Positions 33,821 to 42,277 of a stretch of DNA of 42,277 nucleotides are shown piece by piece. Source of the stretch: an uncultured Gallionellaceae bacterium. GTDB lineage: Bacteria > Pseudomonadota > Gammaproteobacteria > Burkholderiales > Gallionellaceae. The DNA is taken from assembly GCA_903876625.1 (NCBI GenBank), contig CAIRAO010000274.1, positions 1-42,277 of the forward strand, read 5' to 3'. The position numbers and the translations under genes are program-made. The notes below the pieces were generated by a model, which worked only from the letters and a program-made list of their open reading frames with translations, had not been told where the DNA came from and searched no databases. Within the stretch, counting starts at the first letter, position 1. Each line of letters begins with the position of its first letter.

Positions 33821-34621
33821 ATGCATGTAATCAGTCTGCTACTTTTGTTTTTCTCTTTTTCTAACATTGCAGTTGCCGAAACAAGTAATACCAGCCATGC
33901 CGGCAAATGGTTTTTTAGTTGGGGTTACAACCGCGGTTTCTATCAAAATAGCGATGTCTCACTTCATGGCACCGATCAAAACGGGGTACCTTTTGACTAT
34001 ACTTTGCATAACACAGCGGCCCATGATGAACAGTCCGATCCGAGTTTTCAACTCCTGTTCCCAGATATAACGATTCCTCAAACTAACGAGAGACTAGGTT
34101 ATTACCTCGATGAAACACACCGGATCAATTTCGGTGTGGATCATATGAAGTACGTAATAACGCAAGGTCAGACAGTGCCAATTTCAGGCACGAATATTAC
34201 TTGCGGGTTGTGTACTTCTGGCACTCAAACGATTACTCCTGCTTACATGGAGTATGAACATACCGATGGTTTGAATTACATCAGTATCGGCTATGAGGTT
34301 CTTTATCCGTTCTGGGAAAACAGCCTCTTCAAATTGTCTGCCGTACAAGGACCTGATGCCGGTATTGTATATCCCAAGACTAACGTCACCATGGCAGGTG
34401 CGGGTCAGTTACGTCATGACGATTTCAATATTGCCGGATATGGTGCCGCCTACAAAGTGGGTCTAGTTGCCGATATTGGAAAAAACTGGTTCCTGCAACT
34501 TGATTTCAAAGAAGGCTTGCTGAATATGCCTTGGATCAGAATCGACAATAATCCGAGTGATGGCGCTTCACAAAAAATCCAATTCTTCGAAGGTATTTTA
34601 GCGTTGGGTTATGTATTCTAA
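33821..34621 (+). CDS. Outer-membrane protein, paralogue 1
   Basis: 266 residues from ATG 33821 with AGAAGGA 10 bp upstream; the longer reading overlaps the previous gene. Signal peptide about 1-19 (IAVAET). The mature N-terminus KWFFSWGYNRGFY, a middle YYLDETHRINFGVDHMKYV and YMEYEHTDGLNYISIG, and the C-terminal GYVF indicate a beta-barrel. It contains CGLC in a predicted loop. The gene at 34888 is a diverged paralogue (same WxFSWGYxR start, same LDH-K-Y segment). I cannot name the family; it is 40 bp after the previous barrel gene and has its own terminator. Confidence 0.75.
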   Translation: MHVISLLLLFFSFSNIAVAETSNTSHAGKWFFSWGYNRGFYQNSDVSLHGTDQNGVPFDYTLHNTAAHDEQSDPSFQLLFPDITIPQTNERLGYYLDETHRINFGVDHMKYVITQGQTVPISGTNITCGLCTSGTQTITPAYMEYEHTDGLNYISIGYEVLYPFWENSLFKLSAVQGPDAGIVYPKTNVTMAGAGQLRHDDFNIAGYGAAYKVGLVADIGKNWFLQLDFKEGLLNMPWIRIDNNPSDGASQKIQFFEGILALGYVF

Positions 34622-34642
34622 CTAGCCTGCATTGCTACTTCA

Positions 34643-34668
34643 AAGCCGAGTTTTACCTCGGCTTTTTT
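34643..34668 (+). terminator. Rho-independent terminator after barrel gene 2
   Basis: AGCCGAG (34644-34650) and CTCGGCT (34657-34663) around TTTTAC, followed by TTTTTT. It closes the 33205-34621 pair. Confidence 0.88.
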
Positions 34669-34887
34669 AACAACCTCAATTCACACAGCACAATTCAGCC
34701 AGCCCATGGTCAAACTCGGCCAAGAGGTTCAAGATGCCTCGCTCATGTTAAAATTGTTCCCTTTTACTTGTCGCTGGTAAATCCAGCAGGCTCGAACTGC
34801 AATCTATCGATCACTCGATTCTCTGGTGCCAAAAATACCCGGAATTGTTCTCAACAAAGAATCGCCCTATTTTTCAGAAAGCTATAT

Positions 34888-35811
34888 ATGATCACAAGAT
34901 TTAACAAGACGCTAATATTCGCTGCAATTTTATCCATAGCACCCTGTTCGATGGTTCTTGCCCAAAGTAATCAGGATGTCCAGTCATCAAGCTCAGACAA
35001 TTCCATAACACAAGGATCCGGCAAGGATAGTCCTTCTCACGCTCTCATTAAGAACAACAACTGGTACTTTTCCTGGGGCTATAGCCGGCAATGGTATGCG
35101 CCTTCCGATATTCACGTTACCCAGCCCGGTCTCGGTAATAATTTCACGGTACACCAGGCTCAGGCATCCGACCTCGCAGCAAGTGTTCCTGAAACGATTG
35201 ATTCAACTTTTAAACTGAACTTCTTCGCACCACAGGAAAATATCCGGATAGGTAATTTTATTGATGCGGAGAAAACGTTCGCCATCGAATTCTCGCTGGA
35301 TCATAGTAAATACAACACTAACCTCGGTCAAACAGCGCGCGTTACCGGCACCATTAACAACCTGCCCGTCGATCAGAACATGGTGCTCGACCAACAAACT
35401 TTTGATTACGTACATCACAATGGTTTAAATCACCTCATGTTGAACGCGGTCTGGTTACATCACCTATATGGCCCTAAACAGAAGCCCGGGGATTTGGAAT
35501 CAATCAGCCGGATCGGGGCCGGATTTTTACTACCGCATTCCGAGAACACCATACTAGGTAACACAAATGAGGTTGGCCCCAAGTGGGGGCAAAACACATG
35601 CTGTTTCGCCAGAAACGATTGGTGGCAACTCCTCGGCTGGACCGCAGGTGTCGAGGTGGGAATGCGTTACAGGATTAGTGAATCAATGTACCTCGAACTC
35701 ACAGCAAAAGAGGCATACGGCGTTTTGCGAAGAGTTCCGGTATATCAGGGCTCGGCCGACCAGGAGATTTGGATGACTGAGGGAGTGTTCTCTGCGGGTT
35801 TCTTGTTCTAA
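34888..35811 (+). CDS. Outer-membrane protein, paralogue 2
   Basis: 307 residues from ATG 34888; readings from 34768 are not supported by a ribosome site or signal peptide. Signal peptide about 1-25 (MVLAQ), a Ser/Gln-rich linker, then NWYFSWGYSRQWY, FIDAEKTFAIEFSLDHSKY, TFDYVHHNGLNHLML, and a C-terminal GFLF. These match paralogue 1 in order. Adjacent cysteines (NTCCFAR) are unusual for a barrel loop. Function unknown. It sits between two near-identical terminators, so it is a single-gene unit. Confidence 0.75.
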   Translation: MITRFNKTLIFAAILSIAPCSMVLAQSNQDVQSSSSDNSITQGSGKDSPSHALIKNNNWYFSWGYSRQWYAPSDIHVTQPGLGNNFTVHQAQASDLAASVPETIDSTFKLNFFAPQENIRIGNFIDAEKTFAIEFSLDHSKYNTNLGQTARVTGTINNLPVDQNMVLDQQTFDYVHHNGLNHLMLNAVWLHHLYGPKQKPGDLESISRIGAGFLLPHSENTILGNTNEVGPKWGQNTCCFARNDWWQLLGWTAGVEVGMRYRISESMYLELTAKEAYGVLRRVPVYQGSADQEIWMTEGVFSAGFLF

Positions 35812-35831
35812 GGATACTTTATTGCAGAGTA

Positions 35832-35861
35832 AAAAAAGCCGAAGTCATTCTCGGCTTTTTT
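35832..35861. terminator. Bidirectional terminator between barrel gene 3 and ubiD
   Basis: AAAAAAGCCGA (35832-35842) and TCGGCTTTTTT (35851-35861) are perfect 11-bp arms with an 8-nt loop, giving a U-run in either direction. The ubiD stop codon overlaps the T-run. Confidence 0.88.
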
Positions 35862-37323
35862 ATAACCCCAGCTCTCCCCACATCGCATCAACTTTCGCCT
35901 TCACCGCTGCGTCCATAATGATGGGTGTACCCCATTCGCGTTGAGTTTCGCCTTGCCATTTGTTGGTGGCATCCAATCCCATCTTGCCGCCCAAACCTGA
36001 CACAGGGCTGGCGAAATCCAGATAATCAATAGGAGTATGTTCAACCAACAAGGTGTCGCGCACCGGATCAACTCGGGTAGTGATCGCCCAGATGACTTCC
36101 TGCCAGTTGCGAATGTCGATATCGTCATCCACCACGATGATGAACTTGGTATACATGAACTGTCGCAGATAGGACCAGATACCAAACATCATGCGCTTTG
36201 AATGACCGGGATACTGTTTCTTGATGCTGACAATCGCCATGCGATAGCTGCATCCTTCCGGCGGCAAATAGAAATCAATGATCTCAGGAAATTGTTTTTG
36301 CAACAGTGGCACGAATACTTCGTTCAAGGCGACGCCAAGCATTGCCGGTTCGTCAGGCGGTTTGCCAGTATATGTGGAATGGTAGATCGGATCTCGGCGC
36401 ATGGTGATGCGTTCGATTGTGAATACCGGAAATTTATCTTGTTCATTGTAGTAGCCGGTATGGTCGCCGTAAGGACCTTCAAGCGCAGTTTCGTTTGGAT
36501 GAATAACGCCCTCCAGCACGATTTCGGCGGAAGCTGGTACTTGCAAATCGCTTCCGATACATTTAACCAATTCGGTCTTTGCACCGCGCAATAATCCAGC
36601 AAACTGGTATTCAGAAAGAGAGTCTGGAACTGGCGTTACTGCACCAAGAATAGTCGCCGGATCGGCGCCGATCACCACAGCGACAGGAAATGGTTTGCCC
36701 GGATTTTTTTCGCAATGATCGCGAAAATCCAATGCACCGCCGCGATGGGCCAGCCAGCGCATAATAACTTTATTTGACGCAATCACTTGCTGGCGATAGA
36801 TACCTAGATTTTGGCGTGACTTGTTCGGCCCGCGCGTAACCACCAAACCCCAAGTGATGAGAAGTGCTATATCACCAGGCCAACAATGTTGTACCGGCAA
36901 TTTGCTCAAATCTACATCCGCACCTTCCCACACGATGTCTTGGCATGGCGCGGAAGATAGAACCTTTGGCGACATGGTGAGTACCTGCTTTAATACAGGC
37001 CACTTCTCCCAAGCATCTTTTAATCCTTTGGGGGGTTCCGGCTCTTTGAGGTAAGCGAGTAGTTTTCCCACTTCGCGCAATGCTGTAACGCTTTCTTCTC
37101 CCATTCCTAGTGCCACACGACGCGGTGTACCAAACAGGTTGGCGAGGACTGGCATTTTGTGACCGACGGGATTTTCGAATAGAACAGCCGGACCCTGTGC
37201 ACGCAATACACGATCGCATATCTCGGTCATTTCCAGATGGGTAGATACCGGAAAGCTGACTCGCTTAAGTTCGCCCAACTTTTCCAGCTGTGCGATAAAG
37301 TCTCGCAGGTCATGATATTTCAT
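35860..37323 (-). CDS. ubiD: UbiD 4-hydroxy-3-polyprenylbenzoate decarboxylase
   Basis: prFMN-dependent decarboxylase of ubiquinone synthesis. 487 residues from ATG 37323 (KYHDLRDFI is the family start); an upstream reading would begin in the inverted repeat. The N-terminal domain binds the partner surface ([20 protein letters not shown]) and the core holds prFMN contacts near NLGIYRQQV and [10 protein letters not shown], with the catalytic ExxR/E region around [12 protein letters not shown]. Usual length (E. coli UbiD 497). ubiX is not in the window. Confidence 0.94.
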   Translation of the reverse strand: MKYHDLRDFIAQLEKLGELKRVSFPVSTHLEMTEICDRVLRAQGPAVLFENPVGHKMPVLANLFGTPRRVALGMGEESVTALREVGKLLAYLKEPEPPKGLKDAWEKWPVLKQVLTMSPKVLSSAPCQDIVWEGADVDLSKLPVQHCWPGDIALLITWGLVVTRGPNKSRQNLGIYRQQVIASNKVIMRWLAHRGGALDFRDHCEKNPGKPFPVAVVIGADPATILGAVTPVPDSLSEYQFAGLLRGAKTELVKCIGSDLQVPASAEIVLEGVIHPNETALEGPYGDHTGYYNEQDKFPVFTIERITMRRDPIYHSTYTGKPPDEPAMLGVALNEVFVPLLQKQFPEIIDFYLPPEGCSYRMAIVSIKKQYPGHSKRMMFGIWSYLRQFMYTKFIIVVDDDIDIRNWQEVIWAITTRVDPVRDTLLVEHTPIDYLDFASPVSGLGGKMGLDATNKWQGETQREWGTPIIMDAAVKAKVDAMWGELGL

Positions 37324-37340
37324 TTCGAAGCACCGATCAC

Positions 37341-37414
37341 TAGGGGCGTATGGCAATACGCCCTTGTACCAATTATTTTGTATGCCACGAAGCGCGTATT
37401 GCCATACGCCCCCT
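37341..37414. repeat. Nested inverted repeat upstream of ubiD
   Basis: AGGGGCGTATGGCAATACGC (37342-37361) and GCGTATTGCCATACGCCCCCT (37394-37414) are inverted copies differing by one C, 32 bp apart. Each arm is itself a hairpin (GGGCGTAT-GGCA-ATACGCCC). The whole looks like a short nonautonomous palindromic element inserted 18 bp before the ubiD start, between ubiD and the acyltransferase stop. No coding content. Confidence 0.7.
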
Positions 37415-37425
37415 CGAACTATTAT

Positions 37426-38298
37426 TTAATCCGGATAAAAGCTTGCTTCGCCTTCTGGTCGTGTTTTAAAACGTTTATGTAACCAGAAATATTGTTCCGG
37501 CATTTCCAATATACGCTGTTCAATAAACTCGTTCATGCGACGCGCATCCATGATGTCGTCTCCACTTGGATAGTTTTCCCATGCTGGATAAAAGGTCAGC
37601 ACGTACCCTTCTCCACCGGGTAACATGCGGGTGATACTGGGCACAACTTTCGCGTACGTTATTTGCGCTATTCGCGGAACAGAAGTCATCGTCGCTGCCG
37701 GTACGCCAAAGAATGATATGAATGCGCCGTCTTTAATTTCCTGATCCTGGTCTGGTGGATAAATTAAGGGCATGCCTTTACGCATGCCCTTAATGATGGG
37801 ACGCAAACCTTCTTGTCGGGAATAAAGATGTTGATTGCCAAACCGTCCTCGTTTTTCCAGTAACAATCTAGTCAGATATTGATTCTTTTGGGTCGCATAC
37901 ATGCACACCGTATCTGTACGTTGAGCAATCCATTGCCCGCCAATATCCATGCCTACAAAATGAGGGGTCAGTAGAATTGAAGGTTTGTCTTTTATTGCAT
38001 TAAAATGTTCAATGCCCTCGATTCGAATCAAACTGTTAATTTGCTCGGCACTGCCCCACCACAAAATGCTGCGCTCCATGACCCCACGACAAAACATTTT
38101 GAAATGTTCACGAATAAGCTTCTCTCTTGCTTCATCACTCATCTGTGGGAAACAAAGTTTTAAATTAATCATGCCAACCGTGCGACGTTCATTTGCAATC
38201 GGGTATAGCAAAATACCAAGACCGTTCCCGATGGCAACTATGAGTCGAAATGGCAAAAAATGGATCAGCCAAAAAATAAATACACCGATACGTGTCAT
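37426..38298 (-). CDS. lpxL: LpxL/LpxM-type lipid A acyltransferase, distal copy
   Basis: Inner-membrane enzyme adding a secondary acyl chain to lipid A. 290 residues. One N-terminal membrane segment (about 8-35). The catalytic HX4D is H113/D118 (TPHFVGMD), followed by the KNQYLTRLL region and MLPGGEGYVL. The start ATG overlaps the previous stop by 4 bp, so the two acyltransferases are coupled. Which chain each adds cannot be told from sequence. Confidence 0.9.
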   Translation of the reverse strand: MTRIGVFIFWLIHFLPFRLIVAIGNGLGILLYPIANERRTVGMINLKLCFPQMSDEAREKLIREHFKMFCRGVMERSILWWGSAEQINSLIRIEGIEHFNAIKDKPSILLTPHFVGMDIGGQWIAQRTDTVCMYATQKNQYLTRLLLEKRGRFGNQHLYSRQEGLRPIIKGMRKGMPLIYPPDQDQEIKDGAFISFFGVPAATMTSVPRIAQITYAKVVPSITRMLPGGEGYVLTFYPAWENYPSGDDIMDARRMNEFIEQRILEMPEQYFWLHKRFKTRPEGEASFYPD

Positions 38299-39299
38299 CG
38301 CTTCACTTCCTTAACGGCATTAACACGAGACTCGCGTAGCGAATCGGTCGCCCCCTCTCCCACCGGGGGAGGGTTGGAGAGGGGGCAACGGGCATCACGA
38401 GCTTCAATTTTCGGGGTTTCACTATTGTATAGCCCATCGGGCGGCAACGCTCCGCGCGGAACTTTGTAACGGTTATAACTCCACAGATATTGCTCCGGAC
38501 AAGTAGCAATCACTCGCTCCATTGAAGTATTGATCTGTTGCGAAATAGACGCTGATTCATCGATAATTAAAGGAGATATATTCAACTCAAAACCTTTCCC
38601 TTGCGGCAAGCGCTTGCAGCTACACATCACCATTGTCGCACCACTGGACTGGATGAGTCGCCCGATCAACGTCATAGTAAAAGCTGGCTGTCCAAAGAAC
38701 GATGACCACTCACCCTCACCGTTACCCGGAACTTGATCCGGCAACACACCAACGGTCTCGCCCCGCTTGAGCGCTTTGAGCAACTGCCTTACGCCACCCA
38801 TGTCGGTCGCGGCCAATTTTGTCTGGCCTCGTTCGCGTCCTTCATGCATCAAAATATCTAAAAATTTCCATTTAGGCGGTCGATACATTGAGGTCATCGG
38901 TTGGCGCGCTGCTATATAAAGGCCGATCAATTCAAAGCACCCAAAATGAGGAGTCAACATGAGCACTCCCTTGCCTTTGATTTGAGCTGCTTCAATATGT
39001 TGCCAACCTTGACAATATTTAACACTTGCAACGACTTCATCCAGCGGGCGCTTCCACACCCAAGGTAATTCCAACGCACTTTTGCCCACTTCACTCACAC
39101 TTGAATGTAAAATCTTTCTAAACTCTGTTTCAGAAAAACTGTCCTTGCCCTTGATGTATTCCATTCCATTCCGAAGATTTTCTCTCATACGGTTAGCGTA
39201 AATTTCGGACGATAAGTATGTCACCCAGCCGAATAGGGTGCCAAGACGATGTAATACCGATAAAGGCAAACGCCCCAATTGATTAAATATCCAGATCAT
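38295..39299 (-). CDS. LpxL/LpxM-type lipid A acyltransferase with repeat-derived tail
   Basis: 334 residues, about 35 longer than its neighbour. The catalytic motif is HX4E (H118/E123, TPHFGCFE), an accepted variant in this family. The family-like sequence ends near EQYLWSYNRYKVPRG; the last 33 residues (302-334) are read from a C/G-rich palindromic repeat and still run in frame to an ATGA overlap with the next gene. The start at 39299 is divergent from metK. Acyl specificity is unknown. Confidence 0.88.
   Translation of the reverse strand: MIWIFNQLGRLPLSVLHRLGTLFGWVTYLSSEIYANRMRENLRNGMEYIKGKDSFSETEFRKILHSSVSEVGKSALELPWVWKRPLDEVVASVKYCQGWQHIEAAQIKGKGVLMLTPHFGCFELIGLYIAARQPMTSMYRPPKWKFLDILMHEGRERGQTKLAATDMGGVRQLLKALKRGETVGVLPDQVPGNGEGEWSSFFGQPAFTMTLIGRLIQSSGATMVMCSCKRLPQGKGFELNISPLIIDESASISQQINTSMERVIATCPEQYLWSYNRYKVPRGALPPDGLYNSETPKIEARDARCPLSNPPPVGEGATDSLRESRVNAVKEVKR
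38350..38386. repeat. REP-like palindrome inside the acyltransferase 3' end
   Basis: GCCCCCTCTCC (38350-38360) and GGAGAGGGGGC (38376-38386) pair perfectly (11 bp); the loop also contains a GGGGGAGGG that can pair with the left arm instead. It resembles proteobacterial intergenic palindromes that read as Pro/Gly-rich peptide when translated, and here it is inside a reading frame. Confidence 0.75.
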
Positions 39300-39338
39300 T
39301 TCAAAGAAAATCCTTAAAACTCGCTAAACCTAAGTTTT

Positions 39339-39347
39339 TGTTATAAT
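39339..39347 (+). promoter_or_regulatory. Extended -10 promoter of metK
   Basis: TGTTATAAT is a perfect extended -10 (TGnTATAAT). No good -35 is seen at 17 bp, which fits extended -10 use. Start of transcription would be about 39354, leaving a leader of roughly 34 nt, too short for a SAM riboswitch. Confidence 0.65.
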
Positions 39348-39387
39348 GCTGGCCCTTTTTCTCCACCTCTAGAAGCGAGCACGCAAT

Positions 39388-40563
39388 ATGAGCGAATATT
39401 TTTTTACGTCTGAATCTGTTTCCGAAGGCCACCCGGATAAAGTCGCAGATCAAATTTCCGACGCCATTCTGGACGCCATTCTAGCCCAAGACCCCTATGC
39501 GCGTGTAGCTGCTGAAACACTGGTCTCCACAGGTTTAACCGTTTTGGCCGGAGAAATCACCACCAGTGCAAACGTAAATTACGCCAAAGTTGCTCGTGAA
39601 ACCATTCGCCGTATCGGTTACGACGACCCGAGCTTGCGCTTTGACGCAGACGGTTGTTCGGTCCATGTATGCTACGGAACGCAAAGTCCGAATATTGCTC
39701 AGGGTGTGGATCGCGCTTCTGATGACTACCTTAATCAAGGCGCCGGCGATCAAGGCTTGATGTTCGGTTTCGCTTGTAACGAAACAGACACGCTGATGCC
39801 GTTGCCTATTTACCTTTCGCACCGTATCGTTGAGCGCCAGGCGTTGTTGCGCAAAGATGGTCGTTTGTCTTGGCTGCGTCCCGATGCGAAGAGCCAAGTG
39901 ACGGTCAAGTATCTGCACGGTAAACCTCATAGTATCGATACAGTAGTACTCTCAACCCAGCATTCTCCAGAGTTTTCGCCTCCGGAAAAGCAGAAAGCAC
40001 TTCATGAGGCAGTAATTGAGGACATCATCAAGCCGATGTTGCCGAAAGAACTCATCAAGGGTGAAATCAAGTATCTGGTGAACCCGACAGGCTGCTTTGA
40101 AATCGGCGGTCCTCATGGTGATGCCGGTTTGACAGGTCGCAAGATCATTGTAGATACCTACGGTGGTGCAGCCCCCCACGGCGGAGGCGCATTCTCCGGC
40201 AAAGATCCTTCCAAGGTTGACCGCTCGGCAGCTTATGCAGGCCGTTATGTAGCAAAAAACATTGTTGCTGCAGGCTTGGCAGATAAATGCCTGGTTCAGA
40301 TAAGCTATGCCATTGGCGTTGCGCAACCCACCAGTATCATGGTGACAACTTATGGTACCGGGAAAATCTCCGACGAAAAAATCACCGAGCTGGTTAAATC
40401 TCATTTTGATTTGCGTCCAAAAGGTATTGTACAGATGCTTAATTTGTTGCGTCCGATCTATCAAAGCACGGCAGCTTATGGTCACTTCGGTCGTGAAGAG
40501 CCTGCGTTCACATGGGAAGCAACAGACAAAGCCGCAATTCTGAAAGCAGACGCAGGACTGTAG
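39388..40563 (+). CDS. metK: S-adenosylmethionine synthetase
   Basis: ATP plus methionine to SAM. 391 residues. Opening [18 protein letters not shown], the ATP motif [12 protein letters not shown] and the P-loop-like [23 protein letters not shown] are all intact. Usual length. It is followed by a palindromic region, an SAH riboswitch and ahcY, so methylation-cycle genes sit together. Confidence 0.98.
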   Translation: MSEYFFTSESVSEGHPDKVADQISDAILDAILAQDPYARVAAETLVSTGLTVLAGEITTSANVNYAKVARETIRRIGYDDPSLRFDADGCSVHVCYGTQSPNIAQGVDRASDDYLNQGAGDQGLMFGFACNETDTLMPLPIYLSHRIVERQALLRKDGRLSWLRPDAKSQVTVKYLHGKPHSIDTVVLSTQHSPEFSPPEKQKALHEAVIEDIIKPMLPKELIKGEIKYLVNPTGCFEIGGPHGDAGLTGRKIIVDTYGGAAPHGGGAFSGKDPSKVDRSAAYAGRYVAKNIVAAGLADKCLVQISYAIGVAQPTSIMVTTYGTGKISDEKITELVKSHFDLRPKGIVQMLNLLRPIYQSTAAYGHFGREEPAFTWEATDKAAILKADAGL

Positions 40564-40574
40564 GAAGCTTCTAG

Positions 40575-40690
40575 AAATTTAATTTTCTAAGCTAGTCAAG
40601 GCGCGAACAAAAAATTGCGCCGCAGTATATATTGATATGTAAGAAGTAATTTTTTGTGAGCAACGCCGCATAGCAACGAAAATTGGATTT
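40575..40690. repeat. 116-bp imperfect palindrome between metK and ahcY
   Basis: The left half (AAATTTAATTTTC ... GGCGCGAACAAAAAATTGCGCC) and the right half (AATTTTTTGTGAGCAACGCC ... GAAAATTGGATTT) are inverted versions of each other over most of their length, centred near 40632 on TATATATTGATATG. The halves differ at several positions, suggesting an old inserted element. It is upstream of the riboswitch and not part of it. It may also slow readthrough from metK. Confidence 0.65.
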
Positions 40691-40702
40691 ATTTGTATCA
40701 CC

Positions 40703-40790
40703 CATCTCTCCGAGGGGCGCTGCAGCAGTCACATTTAGTGAATCTGTCAGGCTCGGTAGAGGTGGATCAATTGTAGCAACGGCGCCCATT
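40703..40790 (+). ncRNA. SAH riboswitch upstream of ahcY
   Basis: Matches the SAH riboswitch consensus: CTCTCCGAG (40706-40714) pairs with CTCGGTAGAG (40752-40761, one bulged T), GGGGCGCTGC follows, then GTCAGGCTCGG, and CAACGGCGCCC near the end. GGGCGC (40715-40720) can form the pseudoknot with GCGCCC (40782-40787). These switches turn on ahcY when S-adenosylhomocysteine rises. The ahcY ribosome site begins about 20 bp after the pseudoknot strand. Confidence 0.92.
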
Positions 40791-40816
40791 CATTATTTTT
40801 ATGAATGGAGTGTTTT

Positions 40817-42223
40817 ATGTCTAAAGACTACGTCGTTGCTGACATCAATCTGGCCTCTTGGGGCCGTAAAGAAATCGCGATTGCCGAAACAGAAATGCCC
40901 GGCCTGATGGCAATTCGTGAAGAATTTTCTGCAACCCAACCATTACGTGGCGCGCGCATCACCGGCTCGTTGCATATGACAATTCAAACTGCTGTATTGA
41001 TTGAAACACTGAAAGCACTCGGCGCGGAAGTGCGTTGGGCTTCATGCAATATCTTCTCAACGCAAGATCACGCTGCAGCTGCTATTGCTGCCGGTGGCAC
41101 GCCAGTATTCGCGGTCAAAGGTGAAACGCTGACTGAGTACTGGGATTATACGCACCGCATTTTCGAATGGGCTGATGGCGGCTTTACCAACATGATTTTG
41201 GATGATGGGGGTGACGCCACTCTGCTGCTGCATGTGGGCACCCGCGCTGAAACAGATGCCTCACTAGTCAGCAAACCAGGTTCTGAAGAAGAAACTTGCT
41301 TGTTTGCTTCAATCAAGGCCAAGTTGGCGACTGATAAGAATTGGTACTCCAAGCGCCTCGCTGCTGTAAAAGGTGTAACCGAAGAAACCACAACTGGTGT
41401 TCATCGTTTGTACCAAATGCACGCACGCGGCGAATTAAAATTCCCAGGCATCAATGTGAACGATTCCGTTACCAAGTCCAAGTTTGACAACTTGTACGGT
41501 TGTCGTGAATCACTAGTCGACGGTATCAAGCGTGCAACCGACGTGATGATTGCAGGCAAAGTCGCCGTGATCGCCGGTTACGGTGATGTGGGCAAGGGCT
41601 CTGCTCAAGCCATGCGCGCGTTATCTGCGCAAGTATGGGTGACTGAAATTGATCCGATCTGCGCACTACAAGCCGCGATGGAAGGTTACCGCGTGGTAAC
41701 GATGGAATTCGCTGCCGACAAGGCGGACATTTTTGTCACCACCACTGGTAACTTCCATGTCATCACGCATGACCACATGGCAAAGATGAAAAATCAGGCC
41801 ATCGTCTGCAATATCGGCCACTTCGATAATGAAATTGACGTCGCTTCCTTGGAAAAATATCAATGGGAAGAGATCAAACCTCAAGTCGATCATGTGATTT
41901 TCCCTGACGGCAAGCGTATCATCCTCCTAGCCAAGGGTCGCTTGGTGAACTTGGGTTGCGGTACCGGACATCCGTCTTATGTGATGTCATCTTCCTTCGC
42001 TAATCAGACTATTGCTCAGATCGAACTGTGGACTGAATCTGAAAAAGGTTCTGGCAAGTATCCGATAGGCGTTTATACTTTACCGAAACACTTGGACGAA
42101 AAGGTCGCTCGTTTACAACTTAAGACATTGAATGCACAATTGTCTGAACTTACTGACCAACAAGCTGCCTATATCAACGTACCTAAGCAAGGTCCGTACA
42201 AGTCCGACCATTACCGCTACTAA
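40817..42223 (+). CDS. ahcY: S-adenosylhomocysteinase
   Basis: NAD-dependent hydrolysis of SAH to adenosine and homocysteine, relieving methyltransferase inhibition. 468 residues from ATG 40817, chosen for the GGAG at 40807-40810; an earlier in-frame start at 40805 overlaps that site. NAD-binding [15 protein letters not shown] and [18 protein letters not shown] are present, and the protein ends KSDHYRY as in the family. Controlled by the riboswitch just upstream. Confidence 0.97.
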   Translation: MSKDYVVADINLASWGRKEIAIAETEMPGLMAIREEFSATQPLRGARITGSLHMTIQTAVLIETLKALGAEVRWASCNIFSTQDHAAAAIAAGGTPVFAVKGETLTEYWDYTHRIFEWADGGFTNMILDDGGDATLLLHVGTRAETDASLVSKPGSEEETCLFASIKAKLATDKNWYSKRLAAVKGVTEETTTGVHRLYQMHARGELKFPGINVNDSVTKSKFDNLYGCRESLVDGIKRATDVMIAGKVAVIAGYGDVGKGSAQAMRALSAQVWVTEIDPICALQAAMEGYRVVTMEFAADKADIFVTTTGNFHVITHDHMAKMKNQAIVCNIGHFDNEIDVASLEKYQWEEIKPQVDHVIFPDGKRIILLAKGRLVNLGCGTGHPSYVMSSSFANQTIAQIELWTESEKGSGKYPIGVYTLPKHLDEKVARLQLKTLNAQLSELTDQQAAYINVPKQGPYKSDHYRY

Positions 42224-42244
42224 TCTGATGTGGCAATACTAACT

Positions 42245-42277
42245 GGAAAACGGGGGCGGGGTTTTCCGCCCCTCTTA
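42245..42277 (+). terminator. Candidate terminator or attenuator after ahcY
   Basis: GGGGCGG (42253-42259) and CCGCCCC (42266-42272) form a 7-bp GC stem followed by TCTT at the window edge. GGAAAAC (42245-42251) can instead pair with GTTTTCC (42261-42267), so two exclusive hairpins are possible. The T-run is cut off by the window end. Confidence 0.5.

Noticed and set aside
39354-39387. Possible SAM riboswitch ahead of metK
   Set aside because: The leader after the extended -10 promoter is only about 34 nt and contains none of the known SAM aptamer cores.
39952-40485. Minus-strand reading frame of 177 codons
   Set aside because: Antisense to metK, one of the most strongly conserved genes here.

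Overview
The window looks like chromosomal DNA of a moderately AT-rich betaproteobacterium, most likely of the Nitrosomonadales (Gallionellaceae, Nitrosomonadaceae or Methylophilaceae relatives). The grounds are the amgK-murU recycling pair, the PP0621-pilS-pilR-ampD order, the argH / algZ-algR divergent pair, the metK - SAH riboswitch - ahcY unit and a HiPIP electron carrier. I cannot name a genus from sequence alone. No rRNA, tRNA, CRISPR array, prophage or insertion sequence is visible.

Layout. (1) 1-4777, plus strand: the 3' end of amgK, then murU, pepP, a ubiH-type hydroxylase and a class III cyclase with an FHA domain, all touching or overlapping. (2) 4964-16158, an accessory surface-adhesion locus. 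A minus-strand cluster encodes a two-partner secretion pair (TpsB barrel; TpsA exoprotein with six clean tandem 23-residue repeats and MBG-type domains), then a compact Csu-type chaperone-usher pilus (SCPU subunit, chaperone, usher, SCPU subunit). On one side lies a transmembrane protein carrying a tandem MshEN-type c-di-GMP-binding motif. On the other lies a PAS-GAF-HD-GYP c-di-GMP phosphodiesterase. I infer a c-di-GMP-controlled attachment module. (3) 16277-19300, nrdA with two ATP cones and a tandem NrdR operator exactly 31 bp apart over its promoter; nrdB is not adjacent. (4) 19355-23109, the PP0621-pilS-pilR-ampD operon. (5) 23110-23489, an intergenic stretch with a strong hairpin and a candidate small RNA exposing an anti-Shine-Dalgarno CUCCUCC. 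(6) 23490-26717, argH divergent from a LytS/LytTR two-component pair. (7) 26788-29682, small genes (membrane proteins, YqhA, DUF1653, HiPIP) and purU. (8) 29724-32899, ybiT-murI-deacetylase operon. (9) 33205-35811, three secreted beta-barrel proteins, two of them diverged paralogues. (10) 35860-39299, ubiD and two LpxL/LpxM-type acyltransferases, with short palindromic repeats between and inside them. (11) 39339-42277, metK, a 116-bp imperfect palindrome, an SAH riboswitch and ahcY.

How the genes fit together. AmgK, MurU and AmpD belong to peptidoglycan recycling and MurI makes D-glutamate for the same wall. UbiH and UbiD serve ubiquinone synthesis. MetK and AhcY make SAM and remove SAH, with the riboswitch relieving ahcY when SAH builds up. 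PilSR, the AlgZR-like pair, the cyclase-FHA protein, the MshEN protein and the HD-GYP protein make this stretch rich in surface-behaviour signalling.
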